Below are positions 8,343 through 17,852 of a DNA stretch of 64,000 nt, piece by piece; within the stretch, counting starts at the first letter, position 1, and each line of letters begins with the position of its first letter. The DNA is from an uncultured Sphingomonadales bacterium (GTDB taxonomy: Bacteria; Pseudomonadota; Alphaproteobacteria; Sphingomonadales; Sphingomonadaceae), in NCBI GenBank assembly GCA_903821605.1, contig CAIJLZ010000013.1:186001-250000 (forward strand), in the 5' to 3' direction. Below the pieces are notes generated by a model, which saw nothing but the letters and a program-made list of their open reading frames with translations, ran no database searches and was not told the DNA's origin. The position numbers and the translations under genes are program-made.

Positions 8343-8968
8343 CACGCGGACGCTTCATCACGCTGGAAGGCGGAGAAGGGGTCGGGAAATCGACCCAACT
8401 CCGCCTGCTGGCCGACGCGCTTAGCGCGCAAGGTCATAGCGTCATCACGACGCGAGAGCCGGGCGGCAGCGCGGGGGCGGAGGCGATCCGGACGCTGATC
8501 TTGTCGGGCGACAAGGATCGTTGGGACATGCGGACCGAGGCCATGTTGTTCGCCGCTGCCCGCGCCGACCATTTGCGCCACGTGATCAAGCCCGCGCTGG
8601 AACGCGGGCAGTGGGTCGTCTGCGACCGCTTTCTGGAGAGCAGCCGGGCCTATCAGGGCATGGCGGGCGATTTGGGCGATGAGTTTGTGCTGGCGCTGCA
8701 CCAACTGGGGAGCGAGAGTTTTCTGCCCGACCGCACGTTGGTGCTCGATCTGCCAGATGAGGCGATTAACGTCCGCGCCGAAGAGCGGGATCACGGGCGG
8801 GAAAGCGACCGGATCGGGGGCCGTGCCCTGGCTTATCATCGGCGCGTGGCACAGGCCTTTCGCGAATTTTCGGCGCAGGATCCGGCGCGTGTGCGCCTGA
8901 TTGATGCGAGCGGCGAACGCGAAGAGGTGACGGCGCGGTTACTGGCTGCTGTGAACGACCTCGCATGA
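8339..8968 (+). CDS. tmk: Thymidylate kinase
   Basis: A 209-residue cytoplasmic enzyme phosphorylating dTMP to dTDP. The P-loop GGEGVGKST is at residues 11-19. The DR motif is in VVCDRFLESSRAYQG, and the lid region is DLPDEAINVRAEERDHGRES. It starts with GTG in a GTGA overlap with dacC and overlaps holB by 4 bp. The pairing tmk-holB is common in bacteria. Length is normal and all key residues are visible. Confidence 0.96.
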   Translation: MTRGRFITLEGGEGVGKSTQLRLLADALSAQGHSVITTREPGGSAGAEAIRTLILSGDKDRWDMRTEAMLFAAARADHLRHVIKPALERGQWVVCDRFLESSRAYQGMAGDLGDEFVLALHQLGSESFLPDRTLVLDLPDEAINVRAEERDHGRESDRIGGRALAYHRRVAQAFREFSAQDPARVRLIDASGEREEVTARLLAAVNDLA

Positions 8969-9981
8969 CGACGCTGGTCGGGCATGATGACGTCATGGCG
9001 ACATTCCGCGCCGCGTTGGATGGGCCGCGCCTGCATCATGGCTGGATTTTTGCGGGGCCCAAGGGCGTCGGCAAGGCCCAACTCGCCGAACAGCTAGCGA
9101 TTTTCCATCTCGCCCGCGCAGCAGGCCCGGCTTTTATCGAGCATGGGCTGGACGTGCCCGAAGACCATGAGATCCGCCAAGCGATCGAAGGGCAGGTTCA
9201 TCCCGATTTCATCCGCATGATGCGTCTACCGCGCAAGAGCGAAAAGGGCGAGGTCACGGACGAGACAAAACTGGCGCGCAATATCTCGGTGGAGCAGATC
9301 CGGACTTTGCGCGAACAATTGCATCGTACCCCGTCGCTCTCGCCGCAGCGGATCGTCATGATCGATGCGGCCGAGGACATGGAGGCGGGCGCGGCCAATG
9401 CGCTGCTTAAAATTCTGGAAGAACCACCCGCCAACACGATGTTTTTCCTGATTAGTCACATGCCGGGGCGATTGTTGCCGACCATCCGTTCACGTTGCCG
9501 ATTGGTGCGGCTGCGGCCCCTTGGTGATGAACAGGTCGCCCGCATCGTGGCGGAAGAATTGCCGGAACTCGACATGGAAAGCTGCATGGCGCTGGCGCAG
9601 GCGGCGCAGGGATCGCCCGGCCAGGCGCTGCAATATGCCGATCTTGACGTTGCGGGGATCGAAGCCGTGTTGCTCAAGGTCGAAAGCGGTGATCCGCAGG
9701 CGGCGGCGGGGCGCTCCACATTGGCACGGCAAATGGCAAGCAAGGGGGCGCAACCCCGGTTTGAGCTGTTCCTCGACTATTTCCCGTCCCGCCTGGCACG
9801 CGCCGTGCGCCAGTCCAGCGGCGAGGCGCTTGCAGAAGGCATCACCCTGTGGGAAAGGGCATGCGAACTGGCCAACAGCGCCCGGCGGTTGTCGCTCGAT
9901 CCTGAATCGACGGTCTATGAACTGACGGGCTATCTCGCGGCCTTCACCGCATCCCGCCTGAATATGTCCAGGAAGCCGTAA
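8965..9981 (+). CDS. holB: DNA polymerase III delta-prime subunit
   Basis: A 338-residue AAA+ clamp-loader subunit. The P-loop-like GPKGVGKAQ is at about residues 31-39, and the SRC motif is in IRSRCRLVRLRPL. The lid and collar domain follows. The zinc-binding cysteines common in delta-prime and gamma are not obvious near residues 55-80, where the sequence reads LDVPEDHEIRQAIEGQVHPDF. It lies in tmk-holB-metG-tatD order, as in many bacteria, 6 bp before metG. Confidence 0.92.
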   Translation: MTTLVGHDDVMATFRAALDGPRLHHGWIFAGPKGVGKAQLAEQLAIFHLARAAGPAFIEHGLDVPEDHEIRQAIEGQVHPDFIRMMRLPRKSEKGEVTDETKLARNISVEQIRTLREQLHRTPSLSPQRIVMIDAAEDMEAGAANALLKILEEPPANTMFFLISHMPGRLLPTIRSRCRLVRLRPLGDEQVARIVAEELPELDMESCMALAQAAQGSPGQALQYADLDVAGIEAVLLKVESGDPQAAAGRSTLARQMASKGAQPRFELFLDYFPSRLARAVRQSSGEALAEGITLWERACELANSARRLSLDPESTVYELTGYLAAFTASRLNMSRKP

Positions 9982-9987
9982 CGCATC

Positions 9988-11541
9988 ATGTCCGAACCTT
10001 ATTACATCACCACCGCGATCAGCTATCCAAATGGTCGGCCGCATATTGGCCATGCCTATGAGGCGATTGCCGCCGATGCCATTGCGCGTTTTCACCGCAT
10101 GGCGGGGCGTGACGTGCGTTTCCAGACCGGCACCGACGAACATGGCCTGAAAATGGCGCAGACAGCACGTGATCGGGGCATTACGGCACGCGCGCTGTGC
10201 GATGAGATGTCGTCCTATTTCAAGGTGATGTGCGATACTCTTCATATTTCATATGATCGCTTTATCCGCACCACGGATGACGATCACAAAATCGCCTGTC
10301 AGGCCCTGTGGAAGGGCATGGTGGCGCGTGGCGACATTTATCTTGGCCGTTATGAGGGCTGGTATTCGGTCCGTGATGAAGCGTTCTACGACGAAAAGGA
10401 ACTGACCAAGGGGGAGGGTGAACAGCGCCTGTCTCCTCAGGGCACGCCGGTCGAATGGACGGTGGAGGAAAGCTGGTTTTTCCGCCTTTCGGCCTATCAG
10501 GACAAGCTGCTTGAGCTGTATCGTTCGCATCCCGAGTTTATCCAGCCGGAAAGCCGGCGTAACGAGGTGATCCGGTTCGTCGAGGGCGGGCTGTCAGACC
10601 TTTCGGTCTCGCGCACCAGCTTCGACTGGGGCATTGCGGTGCCGGACAGCCCTGGCCATGTGATGTATGTCTGGGTCGATGCGTTGACCAATTATCTGAC
10701 CGGCATCGGCTATCCGGCGCTTGATGGCACATTGGGCCGGTTCTGGCCGGCGGACGTCCATGTCATTGGCAAGGATATCGTGCGCTTTCACGCGGTATAT
10801 TGGCCCGCCTTCCTGATGAGCGCCGACGTGCCACTGCCCAAGCAAGTGTTCGGCCATGGCTTTCTGCTCCACAAGGGGGAGAAAATGTCGAAGTCGGTCG
10901 GTAATGTCGTCGATCCGATTGAACTCGCCAGCGTATTTGGCGTGGATCAACTGCGTTATTTCCTGCTGCGGGAAGTGAGCTTTGGTCAGGATGGCAGCTA
11001 TTCGGAAGACGCGATCGTCACCCGCTGCAACGCGGATCTTGCGAATAACCTTGGCAATCTTGCGCAGCGCAGCTTGTCGATGATCGCCAAAAATTGTGGC
11101 GGCAAGGTCCCACAGCCGCATGACGCCAGCGCAGCCGACACGGCGCTGTTGGCGGGTATTGCTGCCGTGGAGCAAGTCGCGCGCCAGCACATGATGGGCG
11201 GGCAATATGCCATCCACCACGCGTTACAGGCGATTTGGGAACAGATGAGCCTGACCAACCAGTATTTCGCCGAACAACAGCCTTGGGCGGTGCGCAAGAC
11301 CGATCCGGCGCGCGCCGACACGATCCTTTATTACACCGCAGAGGCCATCCGCCAGCTCGCGATTTTGGCGCGCTGGGTGATGCCCGTAAGTTGCGACAAG
11401 CTGCTCGACATTCTGGCCCAATCACCGGATGCGCGTGACTTTGCCGCACTTGGCCAGCAGCTGGAACCGGGCATCGACTTGCCGCCGCCAGCCCCGATTT
11501 TTCCCCGTCTCGAACTGGCCGCCGACGCAAAGGCAGATTGA
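9988..11541 (+). CDS. metG: Methionyl-tRNA synthetase
   Basis: A class I aminoacyl-tRNA synthetase of 517 residues that charges tRNA-Met. The HIGH signature is PHIGH at residues 18-22, and the KMSKS signature is [10 protein letters not shown] near residue 300. It is of the short type: there is no C-terminal tRNA-binding EMAP-like domain, and the zinc-knuckle insertion is reduced (around residues 115-150). The stop overlaps the tatD start as TGATG, suggesting coupling. Confidence 0.96.
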   Translation: MSEPYYITTAISYPNGRPHIGHAYEAIAADAIARFHRMAGRDVRFQTGTDEHGLKMAQTARDRGITARALCDEMSSYFKVMCDTLHISYDRFIRTTDDDHKIACQALWKGMVARGDIYLGRYEGWYSVRDEAFYDEKELTKGEGEQRLSPQGTPVEWTVEESWFFRLSAYQDKLLELYRSHPEFIQPESRRNEVIRFVEGGLSDLSVSRTSFDWGIAVPDSPGHVMYVWVDALTNYLTGIGYPALDGTLGRFWPADVHVIGKDIVRFHAVYWPAFLMSADVPLPKQVFGHGFLLHKGEKMSKSVGNVVDPIELASVFGVDQLRYFLLREVSFGQDGSYSEDAIVTRCNADLANNLGNLAQRSLSMIAKNCGGKVPQPHDASAADTALLAGIAAVEQVARQHMMGGQYAIHHALQAIWEQMSLTNQYFAEQQPWAVRKTDPARADTILYYTAEAIRQLAILARWVMPVSCDKLLDILAQSPDARDFAALGQQLEPGIDLPPPAPIFPRLELAADAKAD

Positions 11542-12317
11542 TGCTGATCGATTCCCATTGTCATCTAAATTACAAGGGGTTGGTCGAAGATCAGCAGGCC
11601 GTCATTGAACGCGCACGCGCGGCGGGGGTGACGGCGATGCTCAACATCTCGACCCGCGAACGCGAATGGGCGGATATTATCGCCACCGCCGAGCGTCACC
11701 CGGATGTCTGGGCATCGGTCGGCATTCATCCGCATGAAGCGGACGATCATGGCGATCTCCAACTTGAGCGGCTTATCGCGGCAGCATCCCATCCGAAGGT
11801 GGTGGCGATTGGCGAAACCGGTCTCGATTATTATTATGAACATAGCGACCGCAGCCGCCAGCAGGAAAGCTTCCGCCTTCATATCGCGGCAGCGCGCGAA
11901 ACGGGCTTGCCGCTGATCGTCCATACGCGCGATGCGGAAGAGGATAGCGCGGCCATTTTGCGCGATGAGATGGGGAAGGGGCCATTTACGGGCGTCATCC
12001 ACTGTTTCACCGCATCCGCAGCATTCGCCGCCATTGCGTTGGAATTAGGGTTTTTTATCTCGATTTCGGGTATCGTCACCTTCAAAAACGCCCATGATTT
12101 GCAAAACACGGCATCGACCCTGCCGCTGGACCGGCTGCTGGTTGAAACCGACGCGCCATTTCTTGCGCCGGTGCCGCATCGCGGCAAAACGGGAGAGCCC
12201 GGTTTTGTCGCTGATACGGCGAAATTTCTGGCCCAATTGCGCGGGGAGGGGATTGGCGATCTCCATGCCGCGACCAGTGCCAATTTCTACCGCTTGTTCA
12301 GCAAGGCCAAGCCATGA
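11541..12317 (+). CDS. tatD: TatD-family metal-dependent hydrolase
   Basis: A 258-residue TIM-barrel hydrolase. The metal ligands are visible in [10 protein letters not shown] (HxH), in GIHPHE, in GETGLDYYYEH, in VHTRDA and in ETDAPFLAP. TatD proteins are 3'-5' DNases or generic metallohydrolases; the exact substrate here is unknown. The ATG overlaps the metG stop (TGATG), and its own end overlaps the next gene by 4 bp, so metG, tatD and the following two genes look like one translation unit. Confidence 0.93.
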   Translation: MLIDSHCHLNYKGLVEDQQAVIERARAAGVTAMLNISTREREWADIIATAERHPDVWASVGIHPHEADDHGDLQLERLIAAASHPKVVAIGETGLDYYYEHSDRSRQQESFRLHIAAARETGLPLIVHTRDAEEDSAAILRDEMGKGPFTGVIHCFTASAAFAAIALELGFFISISGIVTFKNAHDLQNTASTLPLDRLLVETDAPFLAPVPHRGKTGEPGFVADTAKFLAQLRGEGIGDLHAATSANFYRLFSKAKP

Positions 12318-13078
12318 AACTCCGCATCCTGGGGTGTGGCACCTCGTCAGGCGTGCCGCGGATCGGCAATGATTGGGGCGATTGCGACCCCGCCAATCCG
12401 CGCAATCGGCGGATGCGGTCCTCGATTCTGGTCGAAACCAAGGACAGCCGTGTGCTGGTCGATACCACGCCGGATATGCGGGAACAGTTGCTCGCCGCCC
12501 ATGTCAGCGATGTCGATGCAGTGATCTGGACCCATGACCATGCTGATCATTGCCACGGCCTGGATGATTTACGGCAACTCTTTCACGCACGAGGGCGTCC
12601 GGTTCTCGGCTATGGCCGCCGCGAAACACTCGATACGTTGCAGCGGCGGTTTGACTATGCCTTTGCCGGTAAACATGGCTATCCGCCGACCGTCGAGGGC
12701 CGGTTATTGCCCGATCGGCTGGATCTTGGCGAGCTGGTGATCACCGTGGTGGATCAACCGCATGGCCTGACCAGTTCCACCGGGTTAATCTTCGAATCTG
12801 GTGGCAAGAAACTGATCTACTCAACAGATTTTAATGAGATCACGCCCGAGATGGAGGTCGCCTTTGCCGGGGCAGATTGTTGGGTTATCGACGCCTTGCG
12901 GCGGCGCCCACATCCGACCCACTGCCATCTTGAACAGTCGCTTGCGATGATTGCCAGCGTCAGGCCGCATCGCGCCTTGTTGACCCATATGGATCAAAGC
13001 ATGGACTATGCCACGCTTTGCGCCGAACTGCCGGCAGGGGTCGCACCCGCTTATGATGGGCTGGAGGTCGCATTCTGA
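12314..13078 (+). CDS. MBL-fold phosphodiesterase-like protein (PhnP-related)
   Basis: A 254-residue metallo-beta-lactamase fold hydrolase. The metal motif HxHxDH is residues 74-79 (HDHADH). The N-terminus MKLRILGCGTSSGVPRIGNDWGD is typical of the PhnP/YcbX-like group of cyclic-phosphodiesterases, cut short here. Further ligands are in VDQPHGLTSST, YSTDFNEI and HPTHCHLEQ. In alphaproteobacteria it commonly follows tatD without any phn genes nearby, so a role in phosphonate breakdown is not implied. The substrate is unknown. Confidence 0.82.
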   Translation: MKLRILGCGTSSGVPRIGNDWGDCDPANPRNRRMRSSILVETKDSRVLVDTTPDMREQLLAAHVSDVDAVIWTHDHADHCHGLDDLRQLFHARGRPVLGYGRRETLDTLQRRFDYAFAGKHGYPPTVEGRLLPDRLDLGELVITVVDQPHGLTSSTGLIFESGGKKLIYSTDFNEITPEMEVAFAGADCWVIDALRRRPHPTHCHLEQSLAMIASVRPHRALLTHMDQSMDYATLCAELPAGVAPAYDGLEVAF

Positions 13079-13677
13079 TGGGCACGGACCAGACCGCCCA
13101 GCTGGTCCAGACCGCGCTGGTGATGATCTTGGTGGTGAGCGCGCTCTTATCCCGGCGCTTGGCCTGGCGGCAGGTGCTGCGCATGGCGCTCGCCTGGTTG
13201 GCGATTTTCGCTCTCTTGTTGTTCGCCGTCGCACAGCGCGATCAGCTGGTCAGCGCGGTGCATGGATTATCCGCCCGAATGGGGCTGGCTGAGCAGCAGG
13301 CGAGCGCCGATGGGCGCGAGGTGGTGTTGCGGCGTGCGACGGATGGCCATTTTTGGGCGGAGGCGCGGATCAATGATCGTCCTTTGCGCATGATGATCGA
13401 CAGCGGGGCAAGCATCACCGCCATTTCCGAACAAGCACGCCTCCAACTCGGTTTAACCTCGCAATCGGGCTTCGGCGCTTTTGTCGAAACCGCCAATGGC
13501 CCGGTGAAGGTAGATCGCCTTCGGTTGCGCGAATTGGCCGTCGAGCAGATCGTCGCGCGCGATCTTGCGGCGGTAACATCACCCAACTTTGGCAACACCA
13601 ACGTGCTGGGGATGAACTTTCTCGACGGGTTGCAGAGTTGGACGGTCTCGGGGGACCGCATGACACTGCGGCCATGA
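13078..13677 (+). CDS. Retropepsin-like aspartic protease, membrane-anchored (TIGR02281 type)
   Basis: A 199-residue protein with two N-terminal hydrophobic helices (about residues 9-25 and 36-52), a linker, and a retropepsin-like fold. The catalytic Asp108-Ser109-Gly110 is in MMIDSGASITAIS, and the flap and the closing NVLGMNFLDGLQSWTV follow. The family would act as a homodimer on the periplasmic side. The start overlaps the preceding stop as TGATG. The physiological substrate is unknown. Confidence 0.82.
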   Translation: MGTDQTAQLVQTALVMILVVSALLSRRLAWRQVLRMALAWLAIFALLLFAVAQRDQLVSAVHGLSARMGLAEQQASADGREVVLRRATDGHFWAEARINDRPLRMMIDSGASITAISEQARLQLGLTSQSGFGAFVETANGPVKVDRLRLRELAVEQIVARDLAAVTSPNFGNTNVLGMNFLDGLQSWTVSGDRMTLRP

Positions 13678-13718
13678 GCTTTTATTTACATAATATATAT
13701 TATCGGGATTATCTCTAG

Positions 13719-14516
13719 ATGGCCGACAAGACCCCCCTGACGCCGAAATCCGCGCTTCTTGACCATGTCATGACGCATGACGGGATCGAGCGTTTGCGAG
13801 TCATCATGGCGGCACTGCGTCATCCGGACCATGGCTGTCCGTGGGATCGCGCCCAGAGCTTCGCGACGATTGCGCCTTATACGATTGAGGAAGCGCATGA
13901 GGTCGGCGATGCCATTGCGCGTGACGACATGGACGCGCTGTGCGATGAGCTTGGCGATCTGTTGCTCCAGGTCATTTATCACAGCCAAATGGCCAGCGAG
14001 GCTGACGCTTTCTCGCTGGATGACGTCATCCTTGGCATCTGTGCCAAGATGATCCGTCGTCATCCGCATGTGTTTGGCGATGGCGTGTCACCCGGTTGGG
14101 AACAGATTAAATCCGAAGAACGCGCACACAAGGGCGCAGATGATAGCGCCGTGGCTGGTGTGGCGCTTGGTCTGCCGGCACTGTTGCGCGCTGAAAAACT
14201 ACAACGACGTGCCGCCCGCACCGGATTTGATTGGCCGGATGCCGATGGCCCACGCGCCAAAGTTGCCGAGGAAATAGAAGAAATTGCAGCGGCTAGCTCT
14301 CATGGAGAACGAGAGGAAGAATTTGGCGATCTGCTCTTCTCGGTGGTCAATTGGGCGCGCCATGAAGGCGTCGATGCCGAAGCCGCGCTGCGCAATGCCA
14401 ATCTGAAATTTGAACGCCGTTTTCGCTTGATGGAGGAAATCGCAGGAAAACAGGCTTTTGCATCGGCCAGCCTCGATGAAAAGGAAGGCTATTGGCAGCA
14501 GGCAAAGCGGCGTTAG
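13719..14516 (+). CDS. mazG: Nucleoside triphosphate pyrophosphohydrolase MazG
   Basis: A 265-residue enzyme hydrolysing NTPs to NMP and pyrophosphate, with two MazG domains. The first has the metal-binding EExxE-type helix in YTIEEAHEVGDAIARDD and DELGDLLLQVIYHS. The second is in VAEEIEEIAAA and EEEFGDLLFSVVNWAR. The 41-bp gap before it is almost pure A/T in the middle (13682-13703), unlike the surrounding GC-rich DNA, and probably holds its promoter. It converges on hflX with 24 bp between the stops. Confidence 0.93.
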   Translation: MADKTPLTPKSALLDHVMTHDGIERLRVIMAALRHPDHGCPWDRAQSFATIAPYTIEEAHEVGDAIARDDMDALCDELGDLLLQVIYHSQMASEADAFSLDDVILGICAKMIRRHPHVFGDGVSPGWEQIKSEERAHKGADDSAVAGVALGLPALLRAEKLQRRAARTGFDWPDADGPRAKVAEEIEEIAAASSHGEREEEFGDLLFSVVNWARHEGVDAEAALRNANLKFERRFRLMEEIAGKQAFASASLDEKEGYWQQAKRR

Positions 14517-14540
14517 CCCCCTACCCGCGCTGCCGCGCGA

Positions 14541-15845
14541 TCATCCGCCGATTTGCCGCCGCTGCCAGCGATCCCAGTCAACTTCGTTCAAACGCACGGC
14601 GACATGAATTTCTTCATTTTCACTATCTTGTGAAATAATATTCCCATGACGATGGAGCCATGAAAGCCCGGCGCCATCGCTCATATCGAGCACAAGATCA
14701 TGGATCCGCGCCCCTCCAAGCAGGCGGCTGGCAAGCATGTCCCGCAGCGCGTCGACCCCCTCGCCATTCAGCGCGGAGACCAGCGCGACATCGTCCCGCC
14801 GCTGCGCTTCCGCAATCGCATGGGTTGCCGCCTCTACGTCGAGCAGATCGATCTTGTTCCAAATTTCGATAATCGGCGCGCCATCAGGGCCGCCAACACC
14901 GATTTCACCCAGAACCGTCTTCACATCCTCCGCCTGCGCATCGCTATCAGCATGGGCGATATCGCGCACATGCAGGATCAGATCGGCCGAAATCACTTCT
15001 TCAAGCGTCGCCCGAAAGGCGGCAACCAGCTGGGTCGGGAGATTGGAGACGAAACCCACGGTATCCGACAGGATCGCCTTGTTGATGCCCGGCAAGGTGA
15101 CGGCCCGCATGGTCGGGTCGAGTGTCGCGAACAACAGATCTTCCGCCAGCACGTCGGCCTGCGTCATGAGGTTGAACAATGTCGACTTGCCAGCATTGGT
15201 ATAGCCGACCAGCGCAATCACCGGCCAAGGGGCCTTGTGTCGCCGGGCACGGTGCAGCGCGCGGGTTCGGGTCACCTGTTCCAATTCGCGCCGCAGCTTG
15301 GCCATGCGGTCGCGGATCAGGCGGCGATCGGCCTCAATCTGGGTTTCGCCGGGGCCGCCGAGAAAGCCAAAGCCGCCGCGCTGGCGTTCAAGGTGGGTCC
15401 AACTGCGCACCAGTCGGCCCGCCTGATAATCAAGATGCGCCAGTTCGACTTGCAATCGACCTTCGGCCGTCGCCGCGCGTTCGCCAAAGATTTCAAGGAT
15501 AAGCCCGGTACGATCAATGACCTTGGCTTCAAGCGCGCGTTCCAGATTGCGTTGCTGGATTGCCGTCAACGAGGCGTCGACAATAATCAGGTCCGCTTCG
15601 TGCATCGTCACGTCAAGCTTGACCATGTCAATCTGGCCAGAGCCGATCAGCGTGCCGGCCTTGGGCGAACGGATCCGAAACGCGTGGCGCGCAACAACCT
15701 CAATCCCAATCGCTTCGGCCAAGCCTACGGCTTCGTCAAGGCGCGCGTCCTGATGGCGACGATCACCGCCAAAGTCGGGGAGCACCAAAATGGAACGTGC
15801 ACCCCGACCGAAGCCATCTTTTTCCGTTCGATTGAAGAGGCTCAA
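14541..15845 (-). CDS. hflX: GTPase HflX
   Basis: A 434-residue ribosome-associated GTPase. The HflX-specific N-terminal domain leads to the coiled linker ([19 protein letters not shown]) and the G domain with G1 [13 protein letters not shown]3 DTVGF and G4 NKIDLL. Relatives split stalled or heat-damaged ribosomes. The start is a TTG that overlaps the hfq stop, with AGGA 7 bases before it inside hfq. No in-frame ATG is available near the N-terminus, so the TTG is likely real. It is the last gene of the ntr-hfq-hflX block. Confidence 0.93.
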   Translation of the reverse strand: MSLFNRTEKDGFGRGARSILVLPDFGGDRRHQDARLDEAVGLAEAIGIEVVARHAFRIRSPKAGTLIGSGQIDMVKLDVTMHEADLIIVDASLTAIQQRNLERALEAKVIDRTGLILEIFGERAATAEGRLQVELAHLDYQAGRLVRSWTHLERQRGGFGFLGGPGETQIEADRRLIRDRMAKLRRELEQVTRTRALHRARRHKAPWPVIALVGYTNAGKSTLFNLMTQADVLAEDLLFATLDPTMRAVTLPGINKAILSDTVGFVSNLPTQLVAAFRATLEEVISADLILHVRDIAHADSDAQAEDVKTVLGEIGVGGPDGAPIIEIWNKIDLLDVEAATHAIAEAQRRDDVALVSALNGEGVDALRDMLASRLLGGARIHDLVLDMSDGAGLSWLHRHGNIISQDSENEEIHVAVRLNEVDWDRWQRRQIGG

Positions 15846-16330
15846 TCCGCGTCCTGCGCTTCTTCATAGGCCGCAAGATCGATGGTGCGGCTGGGCTGGA
15901 TCGTCGAGATGGCGTGCTTATAGACCAGCTGGACCATGTTGTCGCGACGGAGCAGCATGCAGAACAGATCGAACGCCGCGACCTCGCCCTGCAACATCAC
16001 GCCGTTGACGAGGAACATGGTGACATAGTCCTGTTCCTTCTTGATCGCGCCAAGGAACACGTCTTGCAGTTGCTGCTGCTTACGCTCGCCGATCGTGATC
16101 TTGTCGACATTGTCCATCGGCATCGGCTGGGCCGGCATGATGGTCGAGATCGCATGCTTGTACACCAATTGCGACTGGCCGTCGCGGCGCAGCAGGAGCG
16201 AAAAATTGTCGAACCAGGTGATGATCCCCTGGAGCTTGACGCCCTTCACCAAAAACATGGTGACCGGAATTTTCTGCTTCCTGAGGGCGTTCAGGAACAA
16301 GTCTTGTAAAATATTGACCTTCTCAGCCAT
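15842..16330 (-). CDS. hfq: Tandem-Sm RNA chaperone Hfq (two Hfq domains in one chain)
   Basis: A 162-residue protein made of two complete Hfq modules with a period of 80 residues. The first spans about 7-65 and the second about 86-145. Both carry the Sm1 core ([12 protein letters not shown] and [12 protein letters not shown]) and the Sm2 signature YKHAIST at 57-63 and 137-143. The proximal-face Gln-Asp is at 9-10 and 89-90. The rim patch is RKQK in domain 1 and KKEQ in domain 2. Ordinary Hfq has a single module of about 70-100 residues and forms a hexamer; this one would form a trimer of two-module chains. GGAGG precedes the ATG. It sits between ntrX and hflX. The assembly state is inference. 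Confidence 0.95.
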   Translation of the reverse strand: MAEKVNILQDLFLNALRKQKIPVTMFLVKGVKLQGIITWFDNFSLLLRRDGQSQLVYKHAISTIMPAQPMPMDNVDKITIGERKQQQLQDVFLGAIKKEQDYVTMFLVNGVMLQGEVAAFDLFCMLLRRDNMVQLVYKHAISTIQPSRTIDLAAYEEAQDAD

Positions 16331-16460
16331 ATTGGCCTCCGGTTCTATTGGCGGAACAATGTCCGCTTTGGCGCCGTTGCCCGGCGTCGTGCGTCCCAGA
16401 GGATTCCCTGAGGTGGCTTAACTGTTACCCGTTTGCCACGCGGTCGTCCACCCCCGAAGA

Positions 16461-17852
16461 TCAGCTGTTGTCGGTCTCGTCGCTGCGAATATCACTCAGC
16501 CCCAACAGCTTGAGCTTGCGATGCAGGGCAGATCGCTCCATCCCGACAAAGGTCGCGGTGCGGGAAATATTGCCCGAAAAGCGCCGGACCTGCACCCGCA
16601 GATATTCGCGTTCGAAACTTTCACGCGCCTCGCGCAGCGGTGACGTCATGATGGTCATCAGCCCCTGATCCATGCGGATCGACCCGGTATCCATCACTTC
16701 AGGCGGCAGCATTTCCGCCTCGATCCGGACATTCGGATCGGTCGGTGCCAGGATTAAAATGCGTTCAACGATATTGCGCAACTGCCGGACGTTGCCCGGC
16801 CAATCATAGGCTTGCAGCGCTGCCATCGCCTCTTCTGTAAAGTTCGGCGGGGCAATCCGGCGTTCCGCGGAAAAACGCGCCGTGAAATGGTCGACCAGTG
16901 CCGGGATATCGCCGCGCCGTTGTTGTAGCGGAGGCAGCAGTACCGGCACGACATTGAGGCGATAGAAGAGGTCTTCGCGGAACACACCCTCGGCAATACG
17001 CGAGGGCAGATCCTGTGCAGTGGCCGATACCACGCGCAGATCAACCTTGACCATGCGGGTGCCGCCCAGCCGGGAAAAGCTCTGGTCCGTCAGCACGCGC
17101 AGGATCTTGGCCTGGGTGGTGAGCGGCATATCCGCCACTTCATCAAGGAACAAGGTGCCGCCATGCGCCTGTTCCAGCAACCCGGCACGGACAAGTTGGC
17201 CATTTTCCTCGACGCCGAATAATTCTTCCTCAACCCGGATCGGGTCCATGCGGGCGGCACTCACCACCACGAACGGCGCCTCTGAGCGATGCGACCATTT
17301 GTGCAGCAGGCGCGCGGCCACCTCTTTGCCAACGCCTGCCGGGCCGGTGATCATGACGCGACTGCCGGTAGCGGAAACCTTCTTGAGCGTGGCCCGCACG
17401 GCGTTGATATGCGCGGACGTGCCGGTGAGTTCATCTTCCTGCCCGACAATCGCCTTAAGCGAGGCATTTTCGCTGCGCAGCCGCTCGGTTTCGGTCGCGC
17501 GTTCGACCATATAAAGCAGGCGTTCGGCCTCAAACGGCTTTTCGATGAAGTCGGTGGCACCCCGACGGATCGCGGCCACTGCCGTATCGATATTGCCATG
17601 GCCGGAGATTACCAGCACCGGCAAACGTGGATCACGCGCCTTCAACTCATCCAGCAAATCCATGCCATCAAGCCGCGACCCATGGAGCCAGACATCGAGC
17701 AGCACCAGCGACGGTCGCCGCTCGGCAATGGCGCCAAGGGCGGCGTCGCTATCGGCGGCGGTGCGGACGGTATAGCCCTCATCCTCCAACACGCCGGAAA
17801 CGAGTTCGCGGATATCAGCTTCATCATCGACGACCAGAATGTCCAAGCTCAT
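16461..17852 (-). CDS. ntrX: Response regulator NtrX
   Basis: A 463-residue regulator. The receiver domain has phosphoacceptor Asp53 in LLDVWLHG. The AAA+ domain has a Walker A variant GPAGVGKE and Walker B GGTLFLDEVADMP. A Fis-type HTH lies at the C-terminus (TATFVGMERSALHRKLKLLG). The sigma-54 contact loop GAFTGA is missing; the corresponding stretch reads LFGVEENGQLVRAGLLEQ. It starts in a 4-bp overlap with ntrY, its cognate kinase. A 130-bp gap separates it from hfq. The family controls respiration, envelope or nitrogen genes in alphaproteobacteria. Confidence 0.93.
   Translation of the reverse strand: MSLDILVVDDEADIRELVSGVLEDEGYTVRTAADSDAALGAIAERRPSLVLLDVWLHGSRLDGMDLLDELKARDPRLPVLVISGHGNIDTAVAAIRRGATDFIEKPFEAERLLYMVERATETERLRSENASLKAIVGQEDELTGTSAHINAVRATLKKVSATGSRVMITGPAGVGKEVAARLLHKWSHRSEAPFVVVSAARMDPIRVEEELFGVEENGQLVRAGLLEQAHGGTLFLDEVADMPLTTQAKILRVLTDQSFSRLGGTRMVKVDLRVVSATAQDLPSRIAEGVFREDLFYRLNVVPVLLPPLQQRRGDIPALVDHFTARFSAERRIAPPNFTEEAMAALQAYDWPGNVRQLRNIVERILILAPTDPNVRIEAEMLPPEVMDTGSIRMDQGLMTIMTSPLREARESFEREYLRVQVRRFSGNISRTATFVGMERSALHRKLKLLGLSDIRSDETDNS

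Noticed and set aside
14700-15869. Long open frame antisense to hflX (389 codons)
   Set aside because: High GC leaves long antisense frames open; hflX on the other strand has all GTPase motifs, and the antisense product has no recognisable domain.
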